NCBI RefSeq assembly: GCF_002858925.1
Contig: NZ_PJRS01000023.1
Location: 124,001-188,000 of the forward strand
Length of the DNA stretch: 64,000 bases
Source of the DNA: Caulobacter zeae
GTDB lineage: Bacteria; Pseudomonadota; Alphaproteobacteria; Caulobacterales; Caulobacteraceae
Direction: 5' to 3'
The notes beneath the pieces were generated by a model. That model was not told the origin of the DNA and did no database searches. It worked only from the letters and a program-made list of their open reading frames with translations. Both the position numbers and the translations under genes were made by a program. Below, one piece after another: positions 42,035 to 50,670 of this stretch; the stretch's first letter is position 1; each line of letters starts with the position of its first letter.

Positions 42035-43153
42035 CTAGTCCCGCACCCGCCCCACATAGTCCGCCGAACGCATCTCCTGCAGGCGCGAGACCGTGCGCTC
42101 GAACTCGAACGAGCCGTCGCCGGCCGGGTACAGCGCCTCGGGCTCGCCGGCGGCCAGGGCCACCAGCTTGGCGTCGGCCTCGTAGAGGGCGTCGATCAGG
42201 GTGTTGAAGCGCTTGGCCGCGTCGCGCTTCTCCGGGACGAGCAGCGGAATGTCTTCCAGGAAGATGGTGTGGAAGCGCTCGGCCAGGGCCAGGTAGTCCT
42301 GCGGCCCCAGCGCCTGCTGGCACAGGCTGGCGAACGAGCTGCGCACCAGGCCGCCGGCGGCGCGCGGCAGGCGCAGCTTGCGGCCCATCACCTCCAGGGT
42401 CGCGCCGGTCTCCTCGGCGCCGCCCAGCATGTCGAACCAGAGCTTGTCGAACTCGGCCTCGGCAGCCTTGTCGACCGGCGACAGCCAGGTGCGGCCGGCC
42501 CGCAGGCGGTCGAGGCGGAAGTCGACCGGCCCACGCACGGCCACCACCTCCATCTTCTCCTTCAGCATGGCGATGAAGGGGGTGAAGAGCTGGCGGTTGA
42601 GGCCGTCCTTGTAGAGGTCGTCGGGCGGGCGGTTGGAGGTGGCGACCAGCGTGACCCCCTCGGCGAACAGCGCCTCGAACAGCCGCCCCAGGATCATGGC
42701 GTCGGCGATGTCGGTGACCTGCAACTCGTCGAAGCAGAGCAGCCTCGCCTCGCCGGCGATGAACTCGGCGGTCGGCGCGATCGGGTCGTCGCCCTTGTGG
42801 CGGCCGAAGCGCGCTTTCCGCTCAGAAGCATCGCCCTTGCGCCAGGCGTCGATGTGGCCGTGCACCTCGGCCATGAAGACGTGGAAGTGGACGCGGCGCT
42901 TGCGGTGCACCGGTGCGCTGTCGAAGAACAGGTCCATGACCATCGACTTGCCGCGCCCGACCGGGCCCCAGATGTAGAGCCCGCGCTGGCTCTTGGGCTT
43001 GCGGCCGAAGAACGAGAAGCTGGGCTCGCCGGCGTTGTCGAGGTCGGACTCGAGACGGGCCAGGGCGTCGATGGCGGCGGCCTGGGCGACGTCGGGACGG
43101 ATCTCGCCGGCGGCGAGACGCTCCCGATAGGCGGTGCGTACGGACTGGGGCAT
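42035..43153 (-). CDS. zapE: Cell division protein ZapE (AFG1-like ATPase)
   Basis: A 372-residue AFG1-type P-loop ATPase. Walker A is GPVGRGKSMVMDLFFDSA, Walker B LLCFDELQVTDIADAM, and sensor 1 VTLVATSNRPPDDLYKDGL. In Enterobacteria ZapE modulates Z-ring assembly at constriction; mitochondrial AFG1 is a protein-quality factor. The length fits. It lies convergent with the HWE kinase gene and upstream of a family A repeat. The start ATG is not preceded by a strong ribosome site. Confidence 0.9.
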   Translation of the reverse strand: MPQSVRTAYRERLAAGEIRPDVAQAAAIDALARLESDLDNAGEPSFSFFGRKPKSQRGLYIWGPVGRGKSMVMDLFFDSAPVHRKRRVHFHVFMAEVHGHIDAWRKGDASERKARFGRHKGDDPIAPTAEFIAGEARLLCFDELQVTDIADAMILGRLFEALFAEGVTLVATSNRPPDDLYKDGLNRQLFTPFIAMLKEKMEVVAVRGPVDFRLDRLRAGRTWLSPVDKAAEAEFDKLWFDMLGGAEETGATLEVMGRKLRLPRAAGGLVRSSFASLCQQALGPQDYLALAERFHTIFLEDIPLLVPEKRDAAKRFNTLIDALYEADAKLVALAAGEPEALYPAGDGSFEFERTVSRLQEMRSADYVGRVRD

Positions 43154-43188
43154 CGGGATGCGGGTTAGCGCGGGAAGCTGCGCGGGGG

Positions 43189-43323
43189 AACCCTCTCCCT
43201 GAAGGGAGAGATGGCGGCGAAGCCGACGGAGAGGGGTGTGGTGCGATGATCGACCGGTTCAGCGGCAGCTGAAAACGTTCCCCCTCCGGCCCTGCGGGCC
43301 ACCTCCCCCAGAGGGGGAGGATC
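43189..43323. repeat. Intergenic palindromic repeat, family A composite
   Basis: The first part has AACCCTCTCCCTGAAGGGAG with a GGCGGCGAAGCCGACGGAGA stem. The second has CCCCTCCGGCCCTGCGGGCC then CCTCCCCCAGAGGGGGAGG. The two parts resemble different subtypes of family A fused in one gap between zapE and def. Confidence 0.7.
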
Positions 43324-43324
43324 A

Positions 43325-43356
43325 AAGAAAAAGCCCCGGTCTTTGGGGCCGGGGCT
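43325..43356 (-). terminator. Rho-independent terminator after def
   Basis: AGCCCCGG (43332-43339) and CCGGGGCT (43349-43356) form an 8-bp stem with a 9-base loop. On the minus strand it is followed by TTTTTCTTT. It ends 26 bases beyond the def stop. Confidence 0.75.
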
Positions 43357-43381
43357 CTTCTGAAACTCGATATGGCGGCGG

Positions 43382-43903
43382 TCAGGCCACCCGGGCGACC
43401 TTCTTGGCCTTGGCCATCGCCCGGTCGCGGCGCAGGCGAGACAGGTGGTCGATGAACAGCACGCCTTCCAGGTGATCCATCTCGTGCTGGATGCAGACGG
43501 CGAACAGGCCCTCGGCCTCTTCTTCGACCTTCTCGCCCTGATAGTTCAGGTAGCGCACCTTGATGCGGGCCGGGCGTTCGACGGCGTCGAAATATTCCGG
43601 CACCGACAGGCAGCCCTCTTCGTAGACGAACAGCTCTTCCGACGGATCGAACAGCTCGGGATTGATGAAGTAGCGCGGCGCCGGCTCCTCGTCCTCGCGG
43701 GCCAGGTCCATGACGATGATGCGCACGGGCTCGCCGATCTGCACGGCGGCCAGGCCGATGCCGGGCGCGTCGTACATGGTCTCCAGCATGTCATCCATCA
43801 GGGCGCGCACCTCGTCGGTGACGGCCTCGACGGGCGTGGAGATCTTCTTCAGCGTCGCCAGGTCGGCGGCGTTATCGATGGTGAGGATGCGACGGATAGC
43901 CAT
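43382..43903 (-). CDS. def: Peptide deformylase
   Basis: A 173-residue metalloenzyme that removes the N-formyl group from new proteins. All three signature motifs are present: [17 protein letters not shown] and HEMDHLEG, giving Cys, His, His as metal ligands and the catalytic Glu. ATG 43903 ([15 protein letters not shown]) is the family start. The rmuC gene ends 9 bases upstream on the same strand, so they are likely cotranscribed. A terminator follows. No fmt gene is adjacent, unlike in many genomes. Confidence 0.95.
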   Translation of the reverse strand: MAIRRILTIDNAADLATLKKISTPVEAVTDEVRALMDDMLETMYDAPGIGLAAVQIGEPVRIIVMDLAREDEEPAPRYFINPELFDPSEELFVYEEGCLSVPEYFDAVERPARIKVRYLNYQGEKVEEEAEGLFAVCIQHEMDHLEGVLFIDHLSRLRRDRAMAKAKKVARVA

Positions 43904-43911
43904 AACGGGAC

Positions 43912-45222
43912 TCAGGTAGGCGTCCCGTTTCCAAGGGTCAAGGCGGGGTTTTGTCCCACCCCGTCGCCAGAACCGTTTGAGGCGTCTGAGATTTCCAGCT
44001 TGGTGACCGGCCGCACGGCGGTGTCGACGCCGGCCAGTTCCTCGATGCCCTTGCCGCCGTGCTCGACCTTCAGCTTCTCGAACTCGCGGGCCTTGGGCAG
44101 CACCCGGCTTTCCAGCGAGCCGACGAAGGCGTTGTACTTGTCGACGGCGGCCGACAGCGAGCGGCCCATGCCGGCCACGTGGCCGCCCATGTCGGCGACG
44201 CGCTTGTAGAGCTCGCGGCCCAGGGCGGCGACCTCGACGGCGTTCTTGGCCTGCTCCTCGACGCGCCAGCCGTAGGACACGGCCTTGCAGAGGGCGAACA
44301 GGGTCGAGGGCGTGGCGATGATCACCCGCTTTTCCATCGCCTCGGTCATCAACTCGGGCGCGCGCTCCAGGGCGGCGGCCAGGATGCCGTCGCCGGGCAC
44401 GAACATCGCCACGAAGTCGGGCGAGACCTCCAGGGCGTCCCAATAGGCCTTGGCCGACAGCGACTGGATGTGGGCGCGCAAGCTTGCGGCGTGGCGCAGA
44501 TAGGCGGCCTCGCGGGTGACGTCGTCAGGCGCGTCCTGGGCTTCCAGATAGGCGTTCAGAGAGCACTTGGCGTCGATGACGAAGGCGGCGTTGCGCGGCA
44601 TGCGCACCACCACGTCGGGACGCACGCGGCCGCCGTCCAGCGACACCTGCTCGGTGAAGTCGACGCCGTGCTTGAGGCCGGCCATCTCCAACACGTTGCG
44701 CAGCATCTGCTCGCCCCAGCGACCCTGCACGCCTGCCCCGCGGCGCAGGGCGGCCGACAGCTTGCGGGCCTCGGCCTGGGTGGCGGTCGAGGCCTCCATC
44801 AGGGCGGCGATCTGGGCCTTGAGGCCGCCGGTCTCCTCGGCGCGCACCTTCTCGACGGCGGTGACCTGGGCCTCGAACTTGGCCAGGGTCTCGGCCACCG
44901 GCTTCAGTTGGGCCTCGAGGCGCGCGTGGGTCAGCTGGTCGCGGCTCTTGGCGTTCTCGTCGGCCCGCTTGATCAGCTGCTCGGCCACGGCCTGGGCGCT
45001 CTTTTCGGCCTGGGCGCGGATCAGTTCGATCTGGGTGGCCGACTGGTCTTCCAGCATGCGGTGGCGCTCCAGCGCCTGCTCCAGCTGGGCGCTCAGCCGC
45101 CAGGTCTCCTGCTGGGCGGCGGCCGCCTTGCGCTGCGCCACGATCGCCCACACCAACGCGCCAGCGGCGGCAAGCAAAAACACCAGGGCGAGGATCAGGT
45201 AGGGGTCGACGGCGTCGTTCAT
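43912..45222 (-). CDS. rmuC: DNA recombination protein RmuC
   Basis: A 436-residue RmuC-type protein linked to limiting inversions and recombination at inverted repeats. One N-terminal membrane segment (about 7-27), a long coiled coil (about 35-165, [20 protein letters not shown]) and the RmuC nuclease-like domain (about 170-400) are seen. Domain strings are [40 protein letters not shown] and [16 protein letters not shown]; the DAKC resembles a PD-(D/E)XK core. It sits just upstream of def. Confidence 0.92.
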   Translation of the reverse strand: MNDAVDPYLILALVFLLAAAGALVWAIVAQRKAAAAQQETWRLSAQLEQALERHRMLEDQSATQIELIRAQAEKSAQAVAEQLIKRADENAKSRDQLTHARLEAQLKPVAETLAKFEAQVTAVEKVRAEETGGLKAQIAALMEASTATQAEARKLSAALRRGAGVQGRWGEQMLRNVLEMAGLKHGVDFTEQVSLDGGRVRPDVVVRMPRNAAFVIDAKCSLNAYLEAQDAPDDVTREAAYLRHAASLRAHIQSLSAKAYWDALEVSPDFVAMFVPGDGILAAALERAPELMTEAMEKRVIIATPSTLFALCKAVSYGWRVEEQAKNAVEVAALGRELYKRVADMGGHVAGMGRSLSAAVDKYNAFVGSLESRVLPKAREFEKLKVEHGGKGIEELAGVDTAVRPVTKLEISDASNGSGDGVGQNPALTLGNGTPT

Positions 45223-45265
45223 GCTCCGTTCTTAGACGGAATCGGGGGCGCAAGGAAGGCGGGCG

Positions 45266-45682
45266 TCAGCCGGCCATCCGCCAGCCCTCCAGAGGAACCA
45301 CGGTGGCGCAGGCCGGGCCGCCGTCCTTGGCGCGGCCGGGCAGCAGGACCTCGAGCACCGCGCCCTCCAGGGCCCGCGCCAGCAGGTCGGCCGGGATGGT
45401 GTGGATGTCGATCTTGGCCCGCCGGCTCCAGGTCGAGGCGTGCTGGCCGGCCGAGGTTCCAATGGCGATATAGACGAACCGCCGGCTGGGCCCTTCGCTG
45501 CGGACGTACTCGCCCAGGAACCGCGGACCCGGCGCGACGCGCAACGGCACATCGAAGGCCAGCGGTCCGTCGCCGGCGATCACCGGTCCGACGGGGTGGT
45601 TCTTCTTGTCCTGCAGACTGTAGGCGACGCCAGGCACGGGGTCCTGGATGCGCAGCCTCAGCGTGATCGGCTGACCGGTCAT
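45266..45682 (-). CDS. DUF5990 family protein
   Basis: A 138-residue protein resembling DUF5990. The pattern is a beta-rich N-terminus (ITLRLRIQDPVPGVAYSLQD), then RFLGEYVRSEGPSRRFVYIA, IGTSAGQHASTW, SRRAKIDIHTIPADLLARAL and a PACATV ending. No signal peptide or membrane segment is present, and the function is unknown. ATG 45682 follows GGAGGAACGCC. It stands between rmuC and a family B repeat and could be monocistronic. Confidence 0.7.
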   Translation of the reverse strand: MTGQPITLRLRIQDPVPGVAYSLQDKKNHPVGPVIAGDGPLAFDVPLRVAPGPRFLGEYVRSEGPSRRFVYIAIGTSAGQHASTWSRRAKIDIHTIPADLLARALEGAVLEVLLPGRAKDGGPACATVVPLEGWRMAG

Positions 45683-45732
45683 GGCGTTCCTCCCGGGGCG
45701 CTAGAACGGATCGACATTCCGAACTTGAGACG

Positions 45733-45826
45733 AAAACCTCGTCCTTCGACAAGCTCAGAATGAGGTTTTTCTGCCGCTCGGGCCTTTGAAATGATCCTCA
45801 TCCTGAGCTTGTCGGACGAGGATCAT
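45733..45826. repeat. Intergenic palindromic repeat, family B
   Basis: AAAACCTCGTCCTTCGACAA pairs with CTCAGAATGAGGTTTT, then ATGATCCTCATCCTGAGCTT pairs with GTCGGACGAGGATCAT. The last arm lacks the AAGG of other family B copies. It lies downstream of the GH15 gene. Confidence 0.75.
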
Positions 45827-45886
45827 TCGCCAGGCGTGAATGCGATCCCTCTAGCCGACGCCGCGCCCGGGGCAAACGCCCCTTCC

Positions 45887-48238
45887 CTACTTCGCGTACC
45901 GCGCCGCCACCGGCTCGTAGCGGTCCCAGACCTGGCCGTCGGCCAGCGAGCGCAGCAGCTTCAGGTACTCGGCGTGCGACCAGGCCAGGGGCGTCGCCGA
46001 ATCCGTGCCCTCACCGGTCACGTACGGGTGGCGGGTCTTGGCGCCGACGCCGTCCCACACCTGTTCGGGGATCAGCAGGCCGTCATTGGCGAAGAGTTCG
46101 ATGCCCTTGACGTAGCGGGCGCGGATGGCGGCGATCTGGGCCTTGGAGGGCTTGCCCTTCTCGGCGGCCAGGGCCAGCTCGTAATGCCCGCGCTCGCCGG
46201 TGAAGATCGGCCACACCCGGCCGCGCTGGCCTGGGCTCATTTCCCCGCCCTCGCCATAGTTGCCGCCGGTCTTGGCGTCCTCGCCATAGCCGTCGACGTC
46301 ATAGCGCCGCCAGCCAGGGAATTGCCCCTTCACGCCCGGGAAGCTGAAGTCGTAGCGCACGCGGTACATGTCCTCACGGGCCGTGTCGTCCAGCTCCGGC
46401 AGGCTGCCGACGATGTGGCTGTCGTCGGCCCGGCGGACGCCGTAGCGGACCAGTTCGAGGAACCCGCCGTCGACGACCTCGTCCTCAGGCGGGGCGATCT
46501 GGCCGTTGGCCGCGCCGATCGGGGCCTTGTCGTTGGGATCCTCGTTCTTGTTCAGGCGCATGAAGTAGCTGCCGTCGCCGAACTTGCCGCTGGTGGTGAA
46601 CATCCGCGCCTCGACCTTGGCCGAATAGGCGTCGGCGGTTTCGCGATAGCGGTCGCCCGACTTGGCGTCGCCGGCCAGGTCCGCGATCTCGCCGGCGGTG
46701 ACCAGGCCCGCGATCACCGCGGCCGTGGTCGAGGGCGAGTGGCCGTCCTGCTCCTCCCAGCGCTCCTGCTGGGTGTAGGGCGGGACGATCGTGGCCTTGT
46801 TCCAGCCGATGCCGACCTTGCCGCCGTCGACCAGGAAGTCGGCGGCCGGCTTGATCATGCGGGCGTAATAGGCCTTGAGGTCCGGCTCGGAGAGCCAGCC
46901 CAGCTTCCACAGCTTCCAGCCCAGCATGATCGGCATGGCCGTCTGGTCCAGCTGGACGCCGACCCACTCGGGCGTGCCGTCCACCTCCGACTTCTGCAGG
47001 AACCAGCCGCCCGCGCCCTTGTTGCCCGGGGTCTTCTCGCCGACCTGCACGGTGGGCAGATAGTGGAAGGCCGCCAGCGGCGTTTCCTTGTCGCCCAGGG
47101 CCGCCAGGGCCATGGCGCACTGGTAGAAGTCGCGCGGCCACACGGCCTTGTAGCCGGTCGAGGGCTTGGAAGCGTCGACCGTGTCGCCCCAGGGGTTCGA
47201 CAGCGAGGCGATCAAGGCGCCGGCATAGGTGCGGTCTTCCTGCACCTTCAGCATCAGGGCGCTGGCATAGGCCAGCTTGCCGCCGTCGGCGCTTTCCTTG
47301 GCCACGCGCGGCAGCTGCGAGAGCGAGGCGATGTAGTCGGCCCAGCCGACGCGTTCACCCTCGCCGTTGTAGCGGGCCAGCACCTCGTCATAGCCGGTCT
47401 TCAGGCTGGCCATGGCCGTCTGGGCCGAAGCGCCCGGATCGGCGCCGAAGCCGATGGCGAAGTCGTAGGTGGCTGCGCCCGAGGCCTGGGTCGGCAGCTG
47501 GGCGGCCAGCACGATCGCGCCCTTGGCCTCCGAGCCGCCCGAGAGCACGCCGTCGTCGCCGAGGATTTTCAGAGCGTCATTGCCCTCCAGCTTGGCCGCG
47601 GTCGCCTTGGCGAACGGGCGGTCGCCGCGCAGGGTCAGGTACACCTTGCCCTCGCCGGCCGTCAGGGCCTGAGCGCCGGCCGAGCCGACGTCGTTTCCGC
47701 CAGTGTTGGCCATGTGCGGTTCCAGCACCAGGAACGGCGTCACCGAGCCCTTCAGCGGCTTGATGGTCACCCGCAGGAACAGGGCGTGACGGTCGGGATC
47801 GGTGAAGATCCGCTTCTCGATGACGAAGCGGCCGGCCTTGTCGGTGGTGGTGATCTTGTAGGCCGGCGACAGCGGCCGACCCTTTTTATCCGTATACAGA
47901 TATTCAGTCCTGGCCGTCGTGTCGCGCCCCTCGACCACGAGACCGTCGGCGGTCTTCACGGCGATCCGCATCTGCTTGATCTGGGCCTCGTGGATCAGGC
48001 CGTACATGGTTTCGGTCAGCACGCCGTCGGCGACCGAGAACCACACCTTCGACACCGCGCCGGTCGGGCCGCCGTCCTTGTAGGCGCCGTCGACATAGGC
48101 CTCGTACGAGGCGCCGACGGCGGTCTTGGCCGAATAGGCCCAAGTGGTCGTCGGCTTCGTGACGGGCTCGGCCGCGTGGGCGGCCGAGGCTGCGGTCAGG
48201 GCCGAGGCGGCCAGGATCAGGGTCTTGAGGGTACGCAT
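45887..48238 (-). CDS. Glycoside hydrolase family 15 glucoamylase/glucodextranase
   Basis: A 783-residue exported enzyme (signal peptide about 1-22, ending AHA) that releases glucose from alpha-glucan ends. An N-terminal beta-sandwich domain of about 270 residues precedes the (alpha/alpha)6 catalytic barrel. Visible parts include WGDTVDASKPSTGYKAVWPR, DFYQCAMALAALGD, QEDGHSPSTTAAVIAGLVT and the catalytic-base region DSATPLAWSHAEYLKLLRSL. It follows the MFS transporter gene by 9 bases on the same strand. It is one of four alpha-glucan hydrolases in the locus and probably works in the periplasm. Confidence 0.9.
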   Translation of the reverse strand: MRTLKTLILAASALTAASAAHAAEPVTKPTTTWAYSAKTAVGASYEAYVDGAYKDGGPTGAVSKVWFSVADGVLTETMYGLIHEAQIKQMRIAVKTADGLVVEGRDTTARTEYLYTDKKGRPLSPAYKITTTDKAGRFVIEKRIFTDPDRHALFLRVTIKPLKGSVTPFLVLEPHMANTGGNDVGSAGAQALTAGEGKVYLTLRGDRPFAKATAAKLEGNDALKILGDDGVLSGGSEAKGAIVLAAQLPTQASGAATYDFAIGFGADPGASAQTAMASLKTGYDEVLARYNGEGERVGWADYIASLSQLPRVAKESADGGKLAYASALMLKVQEDRTYAGALIASLSNPWGDTVDASKPSTGYKAVWPRDFYQCAMALAALGDKETPLAAFHYLPTVQVGEKTPGNKGAGGWFLQKSEVDGTPEWVGVQLDQTAMPIMLGWKLWKLGWLSEPDLKAYYARMIKPAADFLVDGGKVGIGWNKATIVPPYTQQERWEEQDGHSPSTTAAVIAGLVTAGEIADLAGDAKSGDRYRETADAYSAKVEARMFTTSGKFGDGSYFMRLNKNEDPNDKAPIGAANGQIAPPEDEVVDGGFLELVRYGVRRADDSHIVGSLPELDDTAREDMYRVRYDFSFPGVKGQFPGWRRYDVDGYGEDAKTGGNYGEGGEMSPGQRGRVWPIFTGERGHYELALAAEKGKPSKAQIAAIRARYVKGIELFANDGLLIPEQVWDGVGAKTRHPYVTGEGTDSATPLAWSHAEYLKLLRSLADGQVWDRYEPVAARYAK

Positions 48239-48247
48239 GAGGGGGCC

Positions 48248-49780
48248 TCACGAAGCAGACTTGGCCAGCCGCTTGGGCTCGCCGGGGTCGTTGACGGCGA
48301 AGACGGAAACCGCGGCGATTAGAAACGAGGCCGCGCCCAGAACGAGCGCATAGATCGCCTGGCCGCCGAAGAAGGTCTTGAGCAGCAGGCCCAGCACCGT
48401 GGCGGCCAGGAGCTGCGGGATGACGATGAAGAAATTGAAGATGCCCATGTAGACGCCCATCTTCCGCCCCGGCACCGAGCCCGACAGGATCGAATAGGGC
48501 GACGACAGGATCGAGCTCCAGGCGAAGCCCACGCCGACCATGCCGATGACCAGGAGCTTCGGGTCGCGGATCACGAGGAATGACAAGAGGCCAAGCCCGC
48601 CCAGCACCAGGCATAGGGCGTGGGCGACGCGGCGGCTCGCAGCGCGGGCGATGACCGGGATCAGCAGGGCCGCCAGGGCGGCCACGCCGTTATAGACGCC
48701 GAACAGCACCCCGACCCAGTCGGCCCCGGCGTTGTAGGCGGCCGAGGTCGCGTCGGTCGCGCCGTAGTGGAAGGCGGCGACGGCAGGGGTCGTGTAGATC
48801 CACATGGCGAAGAGGCCGAACCACGAGAAGAACTGCACCACCGCCAGTTGCTTCATCGTGGCGGGCATGGCGAAGAGGTCCTCGACCACCTCGGAAAAGC
48901 CGTTGCCCGTGCGCCCAGCCCGCTTCAGCTGGCCGGCGACCAGTTGCGCCAGGCCGAAACCGCCGATCAGGGCGGCCAGGACGTAGAGCTCTTTCTCCAG
49001 CTTGGCCGCGTAGACGCCCGCCGCGACGACGAGGCCGACGATCGTCCAGATCGCGCCGCCGGTCAGGTAGGCGGAAACGGCGCGGCCCGGGCCGGCTTCG
49101 GTCGTCACAGCCTCGCCCTTGGCCGCGGCGTCGGCGGCCTCGAAGGCGGCCATCTGCTCGGGCGAGTATTCGCGGGTGGAGAAGACCGTCCACAGCACCG
49201 AGGCCAGCAACGCCGCCCCGCCCACATAGAAGGCGATGCGCACCGAAGGCGGGATCTGGCCGGCCGGGGCGGTGTTGGCCACGTCCAGCCAGTTGGTCAG
49301 GATCCACGGCAGGCACGAGGCCAGCACCGCGCCGATGCCGATGAAGAAGCTCTGCATGGCGTAGCCGGTCGAGCGCTGCTCATCGGGCAGGTTGTCGCCG
49401 ACGAAGGCCCGGAACGGCTCCATGGTGATGTTGATCGAGGCGTCCATGATCCACAGCGCCGAGGCGGCGATCCACAGGGTCGGCGAATTGGGCATCAGGA
49501 CCAGGGCGGCCGTGGTCAGGATCGCGCCCCAGAAGAAGTAGGGCCGCCGGCGCCCGAGCTTGCCCCAGGTCTTGTCGGACAGGTGGCCGATGATCGGCTG
49601 AACCAGCAGGCCGGTGGCCGGGGCTGCGATCCACAGTATGGCCAGGTGGTCGATCTCGACGCCGAGGGTCTGGAAGATGCGGCTGGTGTTGGCGTTCTGC
49701 AGGCCAAAGCCGATCTGGATCCCGAAGAACCCGAAGCACATGTTCCAGATTTGGAAGAGGCTCAGCCTGGCCTTGGTCAT
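48248..49780 (-). CDS. MFS transporter, SLC45/maltose-sucrose type
   Basis: A 510-residue major-facilitator carrier with about 12 membrane segments. The N-terminus (ARLSLFQIWNMCFGFFGIQI, FGLQNANTSRIFQTLGVEID) and WIAAPATGLLVQPIIGHLSD are characteristic of the SLC45-like maltose/sucrose transporters found in alphaproteobacteria. A central loop (about residues 210-240) is extended. ATG 49780 has GGGGAAGCG ahead; the longer frame starts upstream of the operator region. It likely imports the maltose or maltooligosaccharides freed in the periplasm and is the first gene of the MFS-GH15 unit. Confidence 0.9.
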   Translation of the reverse strand: MTKARLSLFQIWNMCFGFFGIQIGFGLQNANTSRIFQTLGVEIDHLAILWIAAPATGLLVQPIIGHLSDKTWGKLGRRRPYFFWGAILTTAALVLMPNSPTLWIAASALWIMDASINITMEPFRAFVGDNLPDEQRSTGYAMQSFFIGIGAVLASCLPWILTNWLDVANTAPAGQIPPSVRIAFYVGGAALLASVLWTVFSTREYSPEQMAAFEAADAAAKGEAVTTEAGPGRAVSAYLTGGAIWTIVGLVVAAGVYAAKLEKELYVLAALIGGFGLAQLVAGQLKRAGRTGNGFSEVVEDLFAMPATMKQLAVVQFFSWFGLFAMWIYTTPAVAAFHYGATDATSAAYNAGADWVGVLFGVYNGVAALAALLIPVIARAASRRVAHALCLVLGGLGLLSFLVIRDPKLLVIGMVGVGFAWSSILSSPYSILSGSVPGRKMGVYMGIFNFFIVIPQLLAATVLGLLLKTFFGGQAIYALVLGAASFLIAAVSVFAVNDPGEPKRLAKSAS

Positions 49781-49817
49781 CGCTTCCCCGCCTTGACGCC
49801 GCCGGTTGGCCCGGCCG

Positions 49818-49864
49818 TTTGCGCAAATATTTGCAATGCGCTTTTCGGCGCGTATTTGCGCATG
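49818..49864. promoter_or_regulatory. LacI-type operator cluster upstream of the MFS gene
   Basis: A perfect palindrome GCAAATATTTGC (49823-49834) overlaps TTTGCGCAAA (49818-49827). A second GCGTATTTGCGC follows at about 49850-49861. The region lies 38-84 bases upstream of the transporter ATG. The 425-base gap 49781-50205 also holds a family C repeat and the Rrf2 gene promoter; otherwise I see nothing. Confidence 0.5.
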
Positions 49865-50020
49865 GGGAGACGGGCGACGCAATGAGGAAGTGTAGGTTAT
49901 TGGGAGTTTTCGGGTGTGTATAGCGCTGATGGCGACCGCTTTTCAGTCTCTCGCGAGACCTCTACGAGACAGAAAGTCACCCGCACTCAGCAATAATTCT
50001 CATAAATTTGCACCACCGCT

Positions 50021-50151
50021 CCCGTCATTCCCGCCTTGTGGCGCCCCTGGCTCCACTTGCACGTGAAGCGCCAGCGGCGTGCTGAGCACGCCGCCCCATC
50101 CGCCCTTGCGGCTGATCGAGAGGTTCCCGCCACAAGGGCGGGAATGACGGG
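50021..50151. repeat. Intergenic palindromic repeat, family C
   Basis: Arms CCCGTCATTCCCGCC and GGCGGGAATGACGGG enclose GTTCCCGCCACAAGGGCGGG-like inner stems and a GGCGTGCTGAGCACGCC palindrome. It lies in the middle of the gap between the MFS and Rrf2 genes. Confidence 0.78.
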
Positions 50152-50196
50152 AGGAAGAGAGGAGCCCCCTTGCGCCCTGCTCCGTCACGTAACATA

Positions 50197-50202
50197 TATA
50201 AT
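50197..50202 (+). promoter_or_regulatory. -10 element of a likely leaderless Rrf2 transcript
   Basis: A perfect TATAAT lies only 3 bases before the Rrf2 ATG at 50206, so transcription should begin at or next to the start codon. It sits inside GTAA-N9-TTAC (50189-50205), a possible operator. A -35 is unclear (TTGCGC at 50170 is 21 bases away). Confidence 0.45.
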
Positions 50203-50205
50203 TAC

Positions 50206-50670
50206 ATGAAACGGAACAGCCGCCTCTCCGTCGCCCTGCACGTGCTGCTGCACATGGCCGAACAGGCCGACAAGGCCCTGACCTCGGAGGTCCTGGCCAG
50301 TTGGGCCGCGACCAATCCGGTGGTCATCCGCCGCACCTTTGCGGGGCTGCGCGACGCCGGCATCGTCGGCTCGACCAAGGGCCACGGCGGCGGCTGGACG
50401 CTGCTGAAGCCGCTCGACGCCGTCAGCCTGGCCGACATCCAGGCGGCGCTGGACGAGCCGCTGCTGGCGCTGGGCAAGGCGGAGGAAAGCCCGGGCTGCC
50501 TGGTCGAACAGGCCGTCAACGCCGCGCTGGACGACGCGGTGGCCCAGGCCCGCCGCCTGCTGGACGAGCGCCTTTCCAAGATCACCCTGGCGGACCTGGC
50601 CGCCCAGATCGGCCCGCGCCGCGTCGTGCTGGCGGCGGCGGGCTGCAAGGACCCCCATCATGAGTCATGA
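50206..50670 (+). CDS. Rrf2 family transcriptional regulator
   Basis: A 154-residue Rrf2-type repressor with an N-terminal winged helix (SVALHVLLHMAEQADKALTS, EVLASWAATNPVVIRRTFAG, GGWTLLKPLDAVSLADI). It lacks the clustered three cysteines that hold a cluster in IscR and NsrR. Only CLVEQ and a C-terminal GCKDPHHES cysteine are seen, so redox sensing by single cysteines is possible. The ATG at 50206 is chosen over the upstream frame because TATAAT abuts it. It overlaps the next gene by 11 bases and probably regulates that pair. Confidence 0.87.
   Translation: MKRNSRLSVALHVLLHMAEQADKALTSEVLASWAATNPVVIRRTFAGLRDAGIVGSTKGHGGGWTLLKPLDAVSLADIQAALDEPLLALGKAEESPGCLVEQAVNAALDDAVAQARRLLDERLSKITLADLAAQIGPRRVVLAAAGCKDPHHES

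Noticed and set aside
50170..50205. Upstream extension of the Rrf2 protein to the frame start at 50170
   Set aside because: The extension would run through the TATAAT and candidate operator, and family alignment begins at MKRNSRLSVALH.
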